Shown here: one piece after another, positions 10,063-21,539 of the stretch
Numbering within the stretch: the stretch's first letter is position 1
How the letters are laid out: each line of letters opens with the position of its first letter
Source of the DNA: Mesocentrotus franciscanus
Lineage: Eukaryota; Echinodermata; Echinoidea; Camarodonta; Strongylocentrotidae
Reading direction: 5' to 3'
NCBI GenBank assembly: GCA_037976565.1
Contig: CP137672.1
Location: 21,848,335-21,912,334, forward strand
DNA length: 64,000 nt
Made by a program: the position numbers and the translations under genes
Notes under the pieces: generated by a model
Told to the model about the DNA's origin: nothing
Database searches by the model: none
Seen by the model: only the letters and a program-made list of their open reading frames with translations

Positions 10063-10757
10063 GCCAAGCTTTTCTACATTGAGGCCCAACAATTTGATGG
10101 ACACACTTAAGGAATTTCAAAACATGAGTTTGAAGACGAATATTGTGATGAAAAAAAAAATTAGGGTTGTCTGCGTACAACACAAACCTAATTAAATTAT
10201 TGGACACTCCTTCATCAATATTCGTCTTCAAACATATTTGTTTTTGTAAATCATTGCAGAAGTATGTGCTAAATGACATCCTCTTTCACATCATTGTATA
10301 ATTTAAGTGAAATTTTGCCATGAAATATTTAGCAAATTTTGGGCTCCCAACACTTTAGAGGGGCTGTGTTTATAGTCTGTTCATTACATACATTCAGAAA
10401 CATAAGGAAAGCTCAATATGATACGCTGACTGTTCTAAACGTTGTATAAATTCAAACATCTTTGGTTCTAAACACCCACATGGCCACATGATTGTTTTAT
10501 GGTGAAAGAATAATTTCTGTGAAAATGTCGGGTGTTTAAAGCCCTCTAAAGTTTTGGGAGCCCCACAAATTTCATGGCAAAAGTTCATTTAAATTGTTCA
10601 AGTATGTGTACAACAGAAACATATAAACTTTGCTTTCTTTCATCAATGTTCCTCTTCAAACGCATTTATTTTGAAAATCCTTGCAGAGGTGTGTGTTAAA
10701 TGACATCCTCGTTCACATCATTAAACAATTTAAAGCCCCACTGTACTACTTGTAGCT
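10063..10757. repeat. Diverged direct and inverted repeat block
   Basis: The segment ccttgcagaggtgtgtgt-like followed by taaatgacatcctc(g/t)ttcacatcatt appears at about 10250-10300 and again at 10675-10735. The segment gtttgaagacgaatattg at 10130 is repeated inversely near 10215-10240. No coding potential. The end of this block (gccccactgtactactt) also occurs inverted in MULE intron B. Confidence 0.6.
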
Positions 10758-10762
10758 ACTTG

Positions 10763-12120
10763 CAGGCGCGGATCCAGGATTTCTTAGGGGGGGCCCAAAT
10801 TTGAAATTATGCGAGCCAAATATTGGTACGTAATGGTGACCAGCAGTGGCGTAATAGGCAGAAATGTTTTTTTTTTTTTTTTTTGGGGGGCAGAAAAAAC
10901 CCGCATCACCCCACTTTTACATGCAGGCCCCTCTGAACGTTTTTCAAAGTGGGTGGGGGAGGCTAAAGTATTTACGATCAGGTAGAGCGTAGCATAAATT
11001 GTCGTGGGGTCTAGGGAAAAGCCCCGGCGGGGGTCAACTAAATGACAAGCTCAAGGGGTATGGGAATTTAATTACGGTCAGATGAGCATATGTTGATACC
11101 TTATTCATGACACTGGCAGGTCACTAATTGGCGTGGGGTCCAGGGGGCGGAGCCCCCGGGAGCTCAGGGGTTTTAGGCAATAAAATACGGTCAGATGAGC
11201 ATATTTTGATACATCATTATTTTGTGACACTGACAGGTCACTATTCTTTCTTTCTTTCTCTCTTTCTTTCTATTTCTCTTTAATATACTTTTTCAAAAAA
11301 AGTGGGGGAGGGAGCTCGAGGCCCCCGAGCCCCTCCGTTCCGCGGGCCCTGACATGTAGGCCTCTAAATAAGCATATTTCTTGCCTGACTGTAAATTTGT
11401 CATTTTCCAACAAACGCATAAAAAAGTATAATTTACTAAAAAGGGAGGAAACATTTCGGAAAATTACGTCATTTCAGCAACATTTGTAAATCACCGGTAT
11501 CGAATTTTATTGGGAGAGGGGGGCACCCCAGATCTACACCTTGTTGGCGGTAAAAATCGCAACTGATCTCCCCTACCTTTCTTCTTTCTTTTTTTTTCTT
11601 TCCCTTTCTCTCCTCTTTCCCTTTCCCTTTACTTCCTTCTCTCTCATTTAGGTTTGCTGGGGTGGGGGGCAAGGGCCTTTCGGTCACCCGATCCACACGT
11701 TGATGGCGGGATTAATCGCAACCGATCTCCCCTTCTTTCACTCTTTTCTTTTCTTCTTCCTCTTTTTCTGTTCCCTTTTAATAGCTCTCCTCTTTCCCTT
11801 TCCCTTCCTTCTCTCTCTTTTTTGGGGCGGGGCGGGGGAGAGGCAAGGGCCACTACTTGTTGGCGGAAAAATTGCAACTTATATCCCCCTTCTTTTCTTT
11901 TCTTTTTCCTTTTATTTCCTTCCCTTTATCTCTTCTTTTCCTTTTTTTCTTTCCCTTTCCTTCCTTCTCTCTTATTTTTTTGATTGGGGGAGGGGGAGGC
12001 AACAGCCTGGGAGGCTAGGCCCTTTCGGCCCCCGATCTCCTTCTTTCCCCTCTTTTCTTTTCTTATTCATCTTCTTTATTTTCTTTTCTCTCCTCTTTCC
12101 CTTTCCCTTTCCCTTCTTTT

Positions 12121-12157
<37 letters not shown>

Positions 12158-12201
12158 GTTGGCGGGGGGGGGCAGGGCCCTGCCCCCCGGATCCGCGCCT
12201 G
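10763..12201 (+). mobile_element. Composite transposon, CAGG-GCGGATCC ends, 5-bp target duplication (second copy)
   Basis: The element begins CAGGCGCGGATCCAG and ends CGGATCCGCGCCTG, flanked by ACTTG at 10758-10762 and 12202-12206. In order it has the junction GGTGACCAG/CAGTGGCGTAATAGG (10838-10855), the GGGGGCGGAGCCCC module (11020-11240) and three to four copies of a pyrimidine-rich module of 150-200 bp, each with a block like ggcgggattaatcgcaactgatctcccc (11545-12170). It matches the element at 4208-5194 in reverse. It is non-coding: the long pyrimidine frames are simple sequence. Confidence 0.85.
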
Positions 12202-12384
12202 ACTTGCTCCCCTCTATACAGAAAACAATGCCTAATCGGCACCTGACCTCGCTGAGTGGTCTAATCCCTCCTGTCAACACAGTCTAGTACGGACGGCCTT
12301 TAAGTGAAATATTGCAATACATGTTTGGCCAAATTTGGGGTTCGAAGGCTTTATCTTTAAATTGTTATCTATTGGTACATAAGG

Positions 12385-12570
12385 GCCACTAAAGTGTAGC
12401 CTGCTGCTATAGAGTAACCTGCTGCTAAAGTGTAACCTGCTGCTATAGAGTAACCTGCTGCTAAAGTGTAACCTGCTGCTATAGAGTAACCTGCTGCTAA
12501 AGTGTAACCTGCTGCTATAGAGTGACCTGCTGCTAAAGTGTAACCTGCTGCTATAGAGTAACCTGCTGTA
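12385..12570. repeat. 36-bp tandem repeat
   Basis: About five copies of a 36-bp unit made of two related halves, CTGCTGCTATAGAGTAAC and CTGCTGCTAAAGTGTAAC. On the minus strand it reads A-A-G-Y-S-I and A-A-G-Y-T-L repeats, which I regard as incidental. Inverse copies of the half units occur at about 12965-13005 (ggcggcaggttactctttat, cactttagcagctt), so the array may be one arm of a larger foldback. Confidence 0.85.
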
Positions 12571-12599
12571 GGCCTACTAGTAGTAGTTAGCATTATGAT

Positions 12600-14170
12600 G
12601 TTGACGTTGTTACAGTCATCTCCTACGTACTGGAAGCTGATGACCCTTACTTACAAAGATAAGGAGCGCAGGCACCAAAATAGCAATATGTTGATGTTAG
12701 ATTTCATATTGAAAGCGGTATTAATCCCATTTCCATGAAATGTAGGAAGACTATTATAACGTAATGGATGAGCTTATAACTGGATGAGCAGATGAGTAAC
12801 TGTGATGTAGATGCTGGACATGGTGTGGTGACGGTCAGTCCCTAGATCTCATCACGCCTAGCCTAGCCTCAGCTCAGCTCCACGCACGCGCGCGCGCCGA
12901 TAACACGAACGATACGGTCGCGATGCCCGTTCGCTGAAGTAAACTTCTTTTTTCAGAAACTTAGGCGGCAGGTTACTCTTTATCGGAGTTTTCACTTTAG
13001 CAGCTTAACAAGCGTTCCTCAGAGCTATTGGGCCATCCATTAGGATAAATAAAGCCTGGCATCGTGATGAGCAGGCACCATAGTTTGTACCCAACCGATA
13101 AATGTGACCTGCAGAAAATCAATATTCATCTATACTGGAATTTCTTGTGGATGAAAGTGGAGTGTATGCTCATGTCACTTTTTTATTGTTGTTGTTGTTG
13201 TTTTTATATGCTCTGCTGTGGCTTGAGAGCTACTTGATTACAAAATTAATGCTTATTTTGCATTGCAAACTTCACAATTTGGCAGTAAACAGTGGGGGAA
13301 GGGATCGGTAAACAGTGGGGGAAGGGCTCGGTAAACAAGGATTCTGATTTTAGCATCTTAAGTGATTTTACATCCCGTGCATGTTCACTGGATATTCCTA
13401 CTCGACATGCCTATACTCTCTTTGAATTAATTTTGTAAGAGAATATATGAAATATTGTTTGCCGACGTGTGCCGGATATTATTTAAGCTTTCTTAAGGTG
13501 CCTGAAAATGTCTGTTCTGGAGATGCCGTTCAGTAATGTTCTCCGGCTTACCAGTTCTACCTCCATATAGCCATTTGCAATATCAATATAATTGTACTTA
13601 GTAGTGTGATGCTGTATAATCCCTTGATGTAGGTATGTTATACCCCGAGAATATGAAGAGTTTTCTTGCAAAAGGACCTAAATCCACTTTAGCTATTTTG
13701 GAGTAAATCAAGGTTTTTATTTTATACATTTTCCTTTGTTCTTTCACCATAAGTCCTTCTAATATCTTGAAGAGTTACCATAAGAGGTAATAAAAAGACA
13801 GTTTGAAAGATCTTGCTGAAATCTTGTATTTTATATAATTTCCTTTTAAATATATTTTTTTATGTCGGGACTTTTGCAAGAAAACAGGGATATTGGGCCT
13901 TTTGCAAGAAAACATTTGAATGCTTAATAGACTCGTACATGTTATTAGCTGTTCATAATAAAAGTATCTAACATGATAAGCACCCATCTCTCCATCCTTG
14001 TACCATCCTATTGCAAGGCTACTCAATCATTTACTTTGCCCCACAAAGCAATAGCATCTATTTGATTCAATTTAGAGCAACAGTTATTGTAGCCCTTGTT
14101 GCCGTGATTCATTTGAATAATCAGAACACCATGACTACCTGGGGTCTCATCGTTTTTCATAAGGACTATT
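12600..14170. other. Gene-poor stretch
   Basis: No exon or element recognised. It includes a short CG-alternating patch (cgcacgcgcgcgcgcc near 12884) and a 2.5-copy duplication of gtaaacagtgggggaagg at 13285-13335. Confidence 0.4.
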
Positions 14171-14178
14171 TCTAAGGA

Positions 14179-14395
14179 CCGCTATTCATAATATGAGGGG
14201 AGGGTCGCTATTCATAATACAAAATCGGGGTCTTTAATCATAACGATCACTAATCATAATGCAAGAAAAGAGTGTTGGTTTTCATAATATTATACCTAAT
14301 TTATTGTCCTATTATGGGAAGCGTTCCTTATGAGTAATGTCCCTCGATTTGAATTATGAATAGCGACCCTCGTCTCATATTATGAATAGCGGCCC
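14179..14395. repeat. Inverted repeat (hairpin element)
   Basis: The left arm 14179-14218 (ccgctattcataatatgagg, gggtcgctattcataat) is the reverse complement of 14352-14395 with few changes. The motif GCTATTCATAAT recurs in both arms. It is probably a small foldback element; further degenerate copies of tatgaat-type motifs extend to about 14440. Confidence 0.75.
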
Positions 14396-14439
14396 TTGCG
14401 AATGATGGTCCTTATGAATTATGGTCGCTATGAATAGTG

Positions 14440-16450
14440 AGGTTACTCTGAATACCTAATCCTTATCCCCATCCACTTGTCACCTTCTGCCCCTCTTTGC
14501 GGGATAGTACACCCTGCCCCGTGGACTGTACCCTCCCGTGGAGTTTTGTGCTCCTTGCCCGCTTTAGTGCAATCCACCATCTACCCCCCCCATCTTTGGT
14601 TAATTATATCCCTGCCCACCTTGCCCTTGAGCCCTTCCCCTCTGCATTCTTACTTTGTAAACAAATTACCCAAAACATCTTTTCAATTTGTTTTCTCATC
14701 CACCCCGTTTAACGGTGCCTATTTATTTTAAAAGCTTATTTTGCAATATTTCTATTTCAGAGCAGTTTGACACATGTATCATACGTTTCCTGTTTGAGCT
14801 GTAATTGATTCTTGATTGTTATTGTTATTCAGGATATTTACCATCCAACAATTGATATGTAGGATTGTTTTTATGTTATAATGCTCCCTGTTGCATCACC
14901 ATTTGAGAGTGTTTTGGCTATTGTTCGGCTAGCAGGAGTAAGAGAATGGTTTCCAATCCTTTTTATACATATTTTGCAATATCAGCATAGATTCTTTGAT
15001 ATGTTAATAATTGCATGGTGCTCAATCCTCTTGTTTTTGAGTTTGGTTTTTAAAAGATTCTTTGATCAATATCTCGGATGTCTGTTTTGTGTGTGTGTTG
15101 CCTAGTTTTTGAAACAATTCGGAATGACGCATGAATAGGCCTACTTTGTACTTGCATAGTTATGCATATCCAAAATCTGGTTAAAGACAACCGTAAGTTC
15201 TGGAAAAAGTATTTTTATTGTGTGTTTTCCCATTGCCCCCCCCCCCTAGTTAGGAAGAATGTTATAACTTTTTAAAAGGTTCCCTGAAAGGAGTTGCTCG
15301 TTAAATGCCTTAGTTTATAATTGATATTAGCAATGACAAGAAGTAGCTGAAGTGTTCGGGCTGAACATTCATGCCAGAATAAATTGAGTTTGGTCCCATA
15401 ACTCGTTTCTGCTTGCAGCGCACGTGCCTGAGGGACTTTCGCCGGTGTGCAAATTTATAGATTCGATAATCCCTAAATCTTGTTTATGTACACCTAATCT
15501 AATTTCACAATGCTTTGAAACTGTTTATTTCGAAATGTAATTTGATGAACAGAACTCCATAAAAATTTGATTGGAATTGAGATAAGAAGAAGATAAACCG
15601 AGTAGAAAATGATGTTAGGATCATGGAAATTAGGCATGTACAGTTTGTAAAATAATTAGGTTGAAACAATATGAAGATAATTGTGATAACAGTCTGTTCT
15701 TTCAGAAAAGGATGGTAACATTTGATAATATATAACATATCTGCATCATGGAAATTGTTTGGTTGAATATGTGATGTAATTTTTTGTAATTGTTATTTGA
15801 AAAGGTAAGAATGAAGAAAATGAATAATAACACTGTTATTTAATTATCTTTATGGTTTACTTCTTAACCTTTCTGCTTATTCCCATTTTCACAAATCATT
15901 TTGTTGCAGTTTGATGTTAGTTCTTATGATCAGCCAATTGCTCTTCTTCCGATGGCTTCGTGTGTCACTTAAAGTCAGTGAAAACAAAGTAGTCGAATGA
16001 GACGGGGTGCTTTACACACTAATATATATAGTAAAGCTACATACACTTAACTGAAGGAAAGAAACCTATAGAAAACGGACTGGATATTATTTAAAATACT
16101 ATTCTAAACAACAATGTACTACATGTACTACATTAGGTTACATTTCATGAGAGAAATAGAACTCGAGAGGGGGAGAAGATAAGAAGTGAGGAAAATGACA
16201 GAAGACTAATAGCATGAGAGGAAAGAAAAGAGCTAGGAAGACAAGAAAAGGGTGTAAAAAGGAAAAGGAGGAGCAAGAAAGAGAAAGAGAGTGAGAAAGA
16301 GAGAGTTTGTTTTGAGCTTTAGATCAGCTAATGTGCAATACATGAAACAGATTTTGAGCGGAGTAATGTTCTTTCTGTGGAGAACTTGCATAAGGAGCTA
16401 TAACTTGATTTTTTTTTTAAATCAAACATTATGGGGAAGAGCAATAAACG
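14440..16450. other. Gene-poor stretch
   Basis: AT-rich with a C-rich patch at 14470-14650 and a purine-rich (AG) tract at 16155-16310. Open frames here have no recognisable domain, no splice context and biased composition. Nothing is called. Confidence 0.4.
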
Positions 16451-16454
16451 GCTG

Positions 16455-17095
16455 AGCATTTGTCTTCTGTAAAGCACTTTTTAGGCAGAACAAAAATTAA
16501 TGACGGCAGAGCAATATTAATTGCACTAATTGCCAGAGAGCATTCATGTCTTCCACGAGAGCAATTTTATTGTCGGCGGAACATTTGTCTTTTACGGGGC
16601 ACTCCTGATACGTCGGCGGAGCATTTGTATTTTACGGGGCACTTTTTGGGCGGAGCAAATGTCGTCGGAGCAAATGTCACCGGAGCAAGTGTCGCTTCAT
16701 GCGGAGCAATTGTCGGAGGAGCAATTGTCGGCGGAGCAAATGTCGGAGGAGCATTTTTCGGGGGAGCAAATGTCGGGGGAGCAATTGTCGTCGGAGCAAC
16801 TGTCGTTCGAGTAGCATTTGTCACCGGAGCATTTATCACTTCATGCGGAGTAATTGTCGGCGGAGCAAATGTCGCGGAGCAATTGTCGGAGGAGCAATTG
16901 TCGGCGGAGCAAATGTCGGCGGAGCAAATGTCGGCGGAGCAAATGTCGGCGGAGCAATTGTCGGCGGAGCAAATGTCGGCGGAGCAATTGTCGGTGGAGC
17001 AAAAGTCGCGGAGCAAATGTCGCGGGGCAATTGTCGCGTTTTGCGGAGTAAATGTCGGCGGAGCAATCGTCGGCGGAGCATATGTGTCATGGATT
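16455..17095 (+). mobile_element. Second array of the foldback 15-bp family (single arm)
   Basis: It carries the same terminal-type blocks as the 82-2814 element (gcatttgtattttacgggg, actttttgggcggagc) followed by about 28 copies of GGAGCAAATGTCGGC-type units. It ends ggagcatatgtgtcatgg, close to the reverse complement of the inner end of the right arm at about 616-640. Only one orientation is present, so this is a solo arm. The first 100 bases contain degenerate units. Its open frames are low complexity. Confidence 0.8.
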
Positions 17096-17222
17096 CCATC
17101 CCAACTGCTGTCCTAGTCTTGTACTGACTGGTTTTGACAATCAAGTGATACCTGAGATACTAGGAAACTATACACCAAATCGCTCGAATTGAATTTGAAA
17201 ATTCGATTTTTCTTCAGCTTCT

Positions 17223-17317
17223 CAGGGGGGCGCATCCCCCCTGTCCGTGCAAGCGCGGAACGCCGCTAATTATTTTCTTACAAATCGCCCCCCCCCCCTC
17301 GCCGCCGGCTGGATCCG
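17223..17317. mobile_element. Possible short relic of the CAGG-GCGGATCC family
   Basis: It begins caggggggcgcatcc and ends ctggatccgcgcctctg, similar to the ends of the elements at 4208 and 10763, with only about 95 bases between. No clear target duplication. Confidence 0.4.
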
Positions 17318-17518
17318 CGCCTCTGTATGTACCCTCCCAGTGCGTGATTTCTCCTATATCTAGTGATATATCATTTTACTGTTACATTTTTTCTCACTTT
17401 ACTACATTTATTTTTATTGAGTGAATAGATGCATATTCTGCATATTCATTAGTTTTAATTGTGCATGTGGAAATGAAACAAATGCAAATCAATACAATTC
17501 AATTCAATGTCAAATACA

Positions 17519-17850
17519 CTTTTTTACATCTCCAAATATGCAGAATTGGGAACATAATAATTAATATGTCAATAGCTTCTTCAAAGAGGAATAATAGAAG
17601 TACGTTAATAGAAACATTGTCATTACCAGTTATGAGTTAACCACTGATTTTGTCAAAATTCAATACCACCTAACTTTTTTTTTAATGATAATTTTTACAT
17701 CTCCAAATAGGCCTTTGCAGAATTGGGAACATAATATGTCAATAGCTTCTTCAAAGAGGAATAATAGAAGTACGTTAATAGAAACATTGTCCTTACCAGT
17801 TATAAGTTAACCACTGATTTTGTCAAAATTCAATACATTTGACTTTTTGT
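17519..17850. repeat. Tandem duplication, two copies of about 170 bp
   Basis: Both copies contain tttttacatctccaaata, agaattgggaacataat, tagcttcttcaaagaggaa and aaccactgattttgtcaaaa. They differ by a few substitutions and small gaps. Non-coding. Confidence 0.85.
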
Positions 17851-18045
17851 GTTAATGATAATTTTTTTTATTTTAAATTAAAATAGACCAAAGATATGAA
17901 GTTGCCCGATCGCAAATATTGATATCGACAAGATCCCTACTGTTTTATTGGGACAACCCATAGTCCCCCTTCACCCCCTTACACACCCCAACACCCCCCC
18001 CCCCCCTTGCTCGTCCAAATCGCTTGCCCACCTGACGAGGTATGC

Positions 18046-18060
18046 CAGGTACGCCACTGC
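18046..18060 (+). mobile_element. Lone terminal inverted repeat of the CAGTGGCGTA family
   Basis: CCAGGTACGCCACTG matches the reverse complement of the CAGTGGCGTA end of the element at 37736. No partner end was found upstream in this window, so the element is truncated or its other end has decayed. Confidence 0.45.
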
Positions 18061-18885
18061 TCTCATTTAAACAAAATTAACTAAAACTTCGAATTCTAAA
18101 TAATCAAATGATTTTATCATGCCACCTGTGCTGTACAAAAATACCGTGAACGAGGCTGGTTGAGCATTAAAGACAATGTGCACAATGCACACAAAAAGCA
18201 CACTGCACACACACAACGCATACAAAGCACATGTTAAGCATGCTGTGCTGAATGGGCTTTTTAGAAGGTGTATATTGAAGTTGAAAACAGTAAGACATAT
18301 GTATAAATAGATTCCACATGGATTTTTTTTTAAAATGGGATTCTGCTGTTCTAAAGAAACAAGTTACTAGAAGAAATAGTGAATAGATGAAATGGAGATG
18401 CAGATTTCTTCAGTGTAATTTATATTTATACCTGTCACATAATTATCAAAAACATATGGAAAGCATCGTCGGGAGATCGGTTGGTTGGAGGGACTTCCCC
18501 TCCCCTAATTTTATTGTATACTGCCCATAAAATAATTTTATATTTTATTCATGGTATATTCAATTTATATTTATTCTTAAAGGGTGGCCCATTCAACACA
18601 ATTTGCTTCCCGGAGCTCCGATAATCTGTAAGCCTAGGATATAACCAGTCTGTGACAAAGATAAATCTAAAAGTGCACACATTAGACCTAATAGGGACTT
18701 TATATTAAATCAACAAACACATGAAGAAAAAAATATTAATCACTAACAATTTAAAACAGTTAAAGATTCAAGTGTGCTTGTTACATCATTCAAAATCAGA
18801 AGTGTAATAACAAATAACAGGAAGAGCTAACAAGAATTAATAAATAATAATTTCAGAAAAAATGCACTGGCTCAAAGTAACGTTA
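18061..18885. other. Gene-poor stretch
   Basis: No exon, promoter or element recognised. It holds a patch of CACAATGCACAC-type repeats near 18175-18240. Confidence 0.4.
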
Positions 18886-18887
18886 AA

Positions 18888-19110
18888 GGGGAAGTCCACC
18901 CTGATAATTAAGTAGTGTTAATAAAAGTAGAAAACGAAGAGAAACAAATTGGTGAAGGTTTGAACAAATCCGATGAAAAATAAAAGATTATCAAGTTTTG
19001 AAAATGCGATAAATCAAAAACAAATTGGTAACACTGTGACGTATCATGTGAACTCCTGTCCAATTCTTCTGTACAGAAAAATCTCTTAACATTTCAAGTT
19101 CTTAGTTATT
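18888..19110 (+). mobile_element. TTAA-type dispersed repeat fragment
   Basis: It begins ttaaaggggaagtccaccct, the kind of TTAA-bounded start seen again in variant form at 46326 (ttaaggggaaatctacct) and 56191 (ttaaagggaaatccaaccc). Such repeats in marine invertebrates are usually non-autonomous DNA transposons. The right boundary is uncertain. Confidence 0.5.
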
Positions 19111-19204
19111 GATGACGGAGTAGATTCGTATCATTTAGGGGTTGTATAGACAGATATATTTGCAATACTTATATTAAAGGGTGCATGTATGATGAAAAAT
19201 ATAT

Positions 19205-20515
19205 TGTTATTTTGTAGGTATTCAGTTCCAGATAATTTCAGTTATTACCCTGTCATGATAGATGATACATTTTATTCGATATCTACAAAAGAAAAAAAAA
19301 AAGATTAGACTGAAACATTGTCGTGAGGACATAGGCATATCACAATATAGGTCTGTGGGTATGCCTAGCTAGAGGCCAGTAACAATTGAAAGGCTTATGT
19401 AAAAACAATGTGCACCATTCATGTACAAGAAACTCACTAAAAAGTACATGCTATGGGCTTACATGCCCTGATAATGTGCATAAAATGTAGTTAGCTGTAC
19501 ATATACATTTGTATCGCTATCGTACCCGACGTATGTGTAATATTTTAGATCAAAATTAAGATCGAAATCAAATGTATATCTCTTAACAGTTATTTGACGT
19601 TTTATTGCTTCTTTGCTATTCCCGAGTTAAGGTTGGCATAATAAAAAACCAAACACAAATGGAAACCGATGCCAAATTGAGATACACGGTGACATATAAA
19701 AAATGTCCTGGAAATATTCCGAATTCAAGCACGTTCAGCCATGTTACCATTTAAGGTTATTTAGGCAGGAAATAGCATGTACAACAGATTTGACAACTCT
19801 CGTGGAAACAAATAAAATACAAAAGTAAATTTATAGAATAGTGATTACGTAACTTAAATCAAAGTCCCCCATCGTGTCATCTATTCAAACATATGGTTTG
19901 CTAGTGTATACTTACCCCGCCATATTTCTCTATCAATTATCAATGCTGTGTACAGTACAAGTATAAAGCCAATGGCACAAACTCAACCGAATCAAGGTAA
20001 TGAAATGTTGCTCCTGGTGAGAATTGTATAAATAATAAACAGTTCCTTGATGAATTTTGTGGATTCCACTACAGGGTTCGCCAATATTTGCTTTGATCAC
20101 TTCTAATCTCACTCTCACTTTGAGGGAAAGTCTATGGATGAAATCATATATATATATGTACAGCTCCAGTAGTCTCATTTTTGCACGCTCGACGTCACTA
20201 CCAAACTAGCCAATCAGCTGTCAACACCGCATCACATTGTATACAGCGCAAACGAAGCTCGCTCGACGTCACTACCAAACTAGCCAATCAGCTGTCAGCA
20301 CCTTATCATATTGTACGCGGCGAAAACATTTGTTGTGGACCTATCGAGTAAAGTACCTGAAAATTTATTAAAGACTTCGGGGGCAAAGCAATTAATGTAT
20401 TAACTTATTCACGAGGCTATCGCCAATACCCACCCCCCAATGCCCGGATGTACACTTCTAGGCCGTAAATTCGAGCCACTTACGGGAACTACATACTTAC
20501 AAACATCTCTCCATT
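19205..20515. repeat. Segmental duplication, copy 1
   Basis: This matches 51935-52952 in order and orientation. Shared blocks include gtattcagttccagataatt, gaggccagtaacaatt-like, gccatatttctct, caactcaaccgaat, gctcctggtgaga, taaacagttcct and, near the right end, gcccggatgt and gagccacttacggg. Divergence is high, with several small gaps, so the duplication is old. No convincing coding exon is conserved between the copies; the minus-strand open frame at 19933-20178 in this copy is not open in the other. Confidence 0.8.
20187..20316. promoter_or_regulatory. Tandemly duplicated CRE/CCAAT-like promoter block
   Basis: A block of about 70 bp is present twice. Each copy contains GACGTCAC, a CRE-like site, followed by CTAGCCAATCAGCTG, a CCAAT box. 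A TATATATATGTA stretch lies just to the left at about 20145-20158, so a minus-strand promoter is possible. The paralogous region at about 52860 keeps one GACGTCAC. The function is inferred. Confidence 0.4.
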
Positions 20516-21120
20516 CGCCATTAATGTTCTTCAATATGCACTGTATGGATCATCATTTCAATATTTTTTTTATTTAATAAAGTCATAACTATGCCAAACA
20601 TATCATCTGAATGCTAACATTAAATATCCTGTTATAAATAAAATAATGCTGAAAGGCATACGAAAGATGAAGAAAAAAAAAATATATCCTCACCATTTTC
20701 CTTCAAGTCTTTTATTATAAAACCAGGTCTAAGAGAATGGGATATACAGAGAGCGCATTGGACAAATGCAATGTTTAGCCTAAAGCAGCAAAAGAAACTT
20801 AAATGCAAACAAAATAATGAAATACATGTATAATTGTTTAAAGTCATATGTATCGGTGACATACCAATTACAGAAAACAGACAGGGGAAACAAGCTTTAA
20901 GATACTAATTTTTAATTTGATACATATGTACCAAACAGAAACGAAATTCCTCTTGTATTTAACACCCAAGTATTATGAACCCTACTACAATTATAGGGTC
21001 ATCAAAGTAGAAACATGTAATTTCTGTCAGGACATATTAATTAAAGATCATCTTGTTACCAATGGCTCAAATAAAATGAAAAAGCCATTTCAAATACTAA
21101 AAAATATAAAATGCATCCGA
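20516..21120. other. Gene-poor stretch
   Basis: AT-rich sequence with no supported feature. Confidence 0.4.
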
Positions 21121-21124
21121 ATTA

Positions 21125-21535
21125 TATTTTCACATGACATTTTCACCTTTGACGCTTTTACCTTTTGCATTGACATTTTACAGTACATGTTATATTTTCA
21201 TCTTGAGCATTTTTACCTATGATATTTAATAGCTTCAGCATTGCTACCTCAGAATTGTTTATCTCTGGTATTTTTACCAAACACATTTTGTTTACATCTT
21301 TCATTCGTACCTCTTATAATTGACCTTAAATATTTGCCTCTCCTATTTCATTTTTTTTACCTACGACATTTTAACCATTAATATATTTACGTTTAGCACT
21401 TTTATTTATACAATTTTACCTAGATTATATTTTTACTTCATACTTTTAGTTACCTCTACCTTTTTTATCACTGACATTTTAACCCCTGACATCTTTTTGG
21501 GCCTCTGGTATTTTACCTCTGACTTATTTACACCG
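21125..21535. repeat. Decayed relative of the 3.2-kb minisatellite
   Basis: Repeated but mutated units of the form ttttacctctgacatttt occur across about 400 bp (for example tttcacctttgacgctttta, atcactgacattttaacccc). The array ends cctctgacttatttacaccgaacc, and the clean array at 3195-3557 ends in the same acaccga flank. The two arrays therefore share both the unit and the 3' flank. Confidence 0.7.
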
Positions 21536-21539
21536 AACC

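Noticed and set aside
9788..12287. Leucine/serine/phenylalanine-rich frames of up to 195 codons
   Set aside because: They are pyrimidine tracts of simple sequence and of the composite element.
14881..15105. Hydrophobic 74-codon frame resembling a membrane protein
   Set aside because: AT-rich sequence gives hydrophobic codons by chance; no splice sites, paralogue or domain supports it.
19933..20178. 81-codon minus-strand frame in the segmental duplication
   Set aside because: The paralogous segment at 52.6-52.85 kb does not keep the frame.
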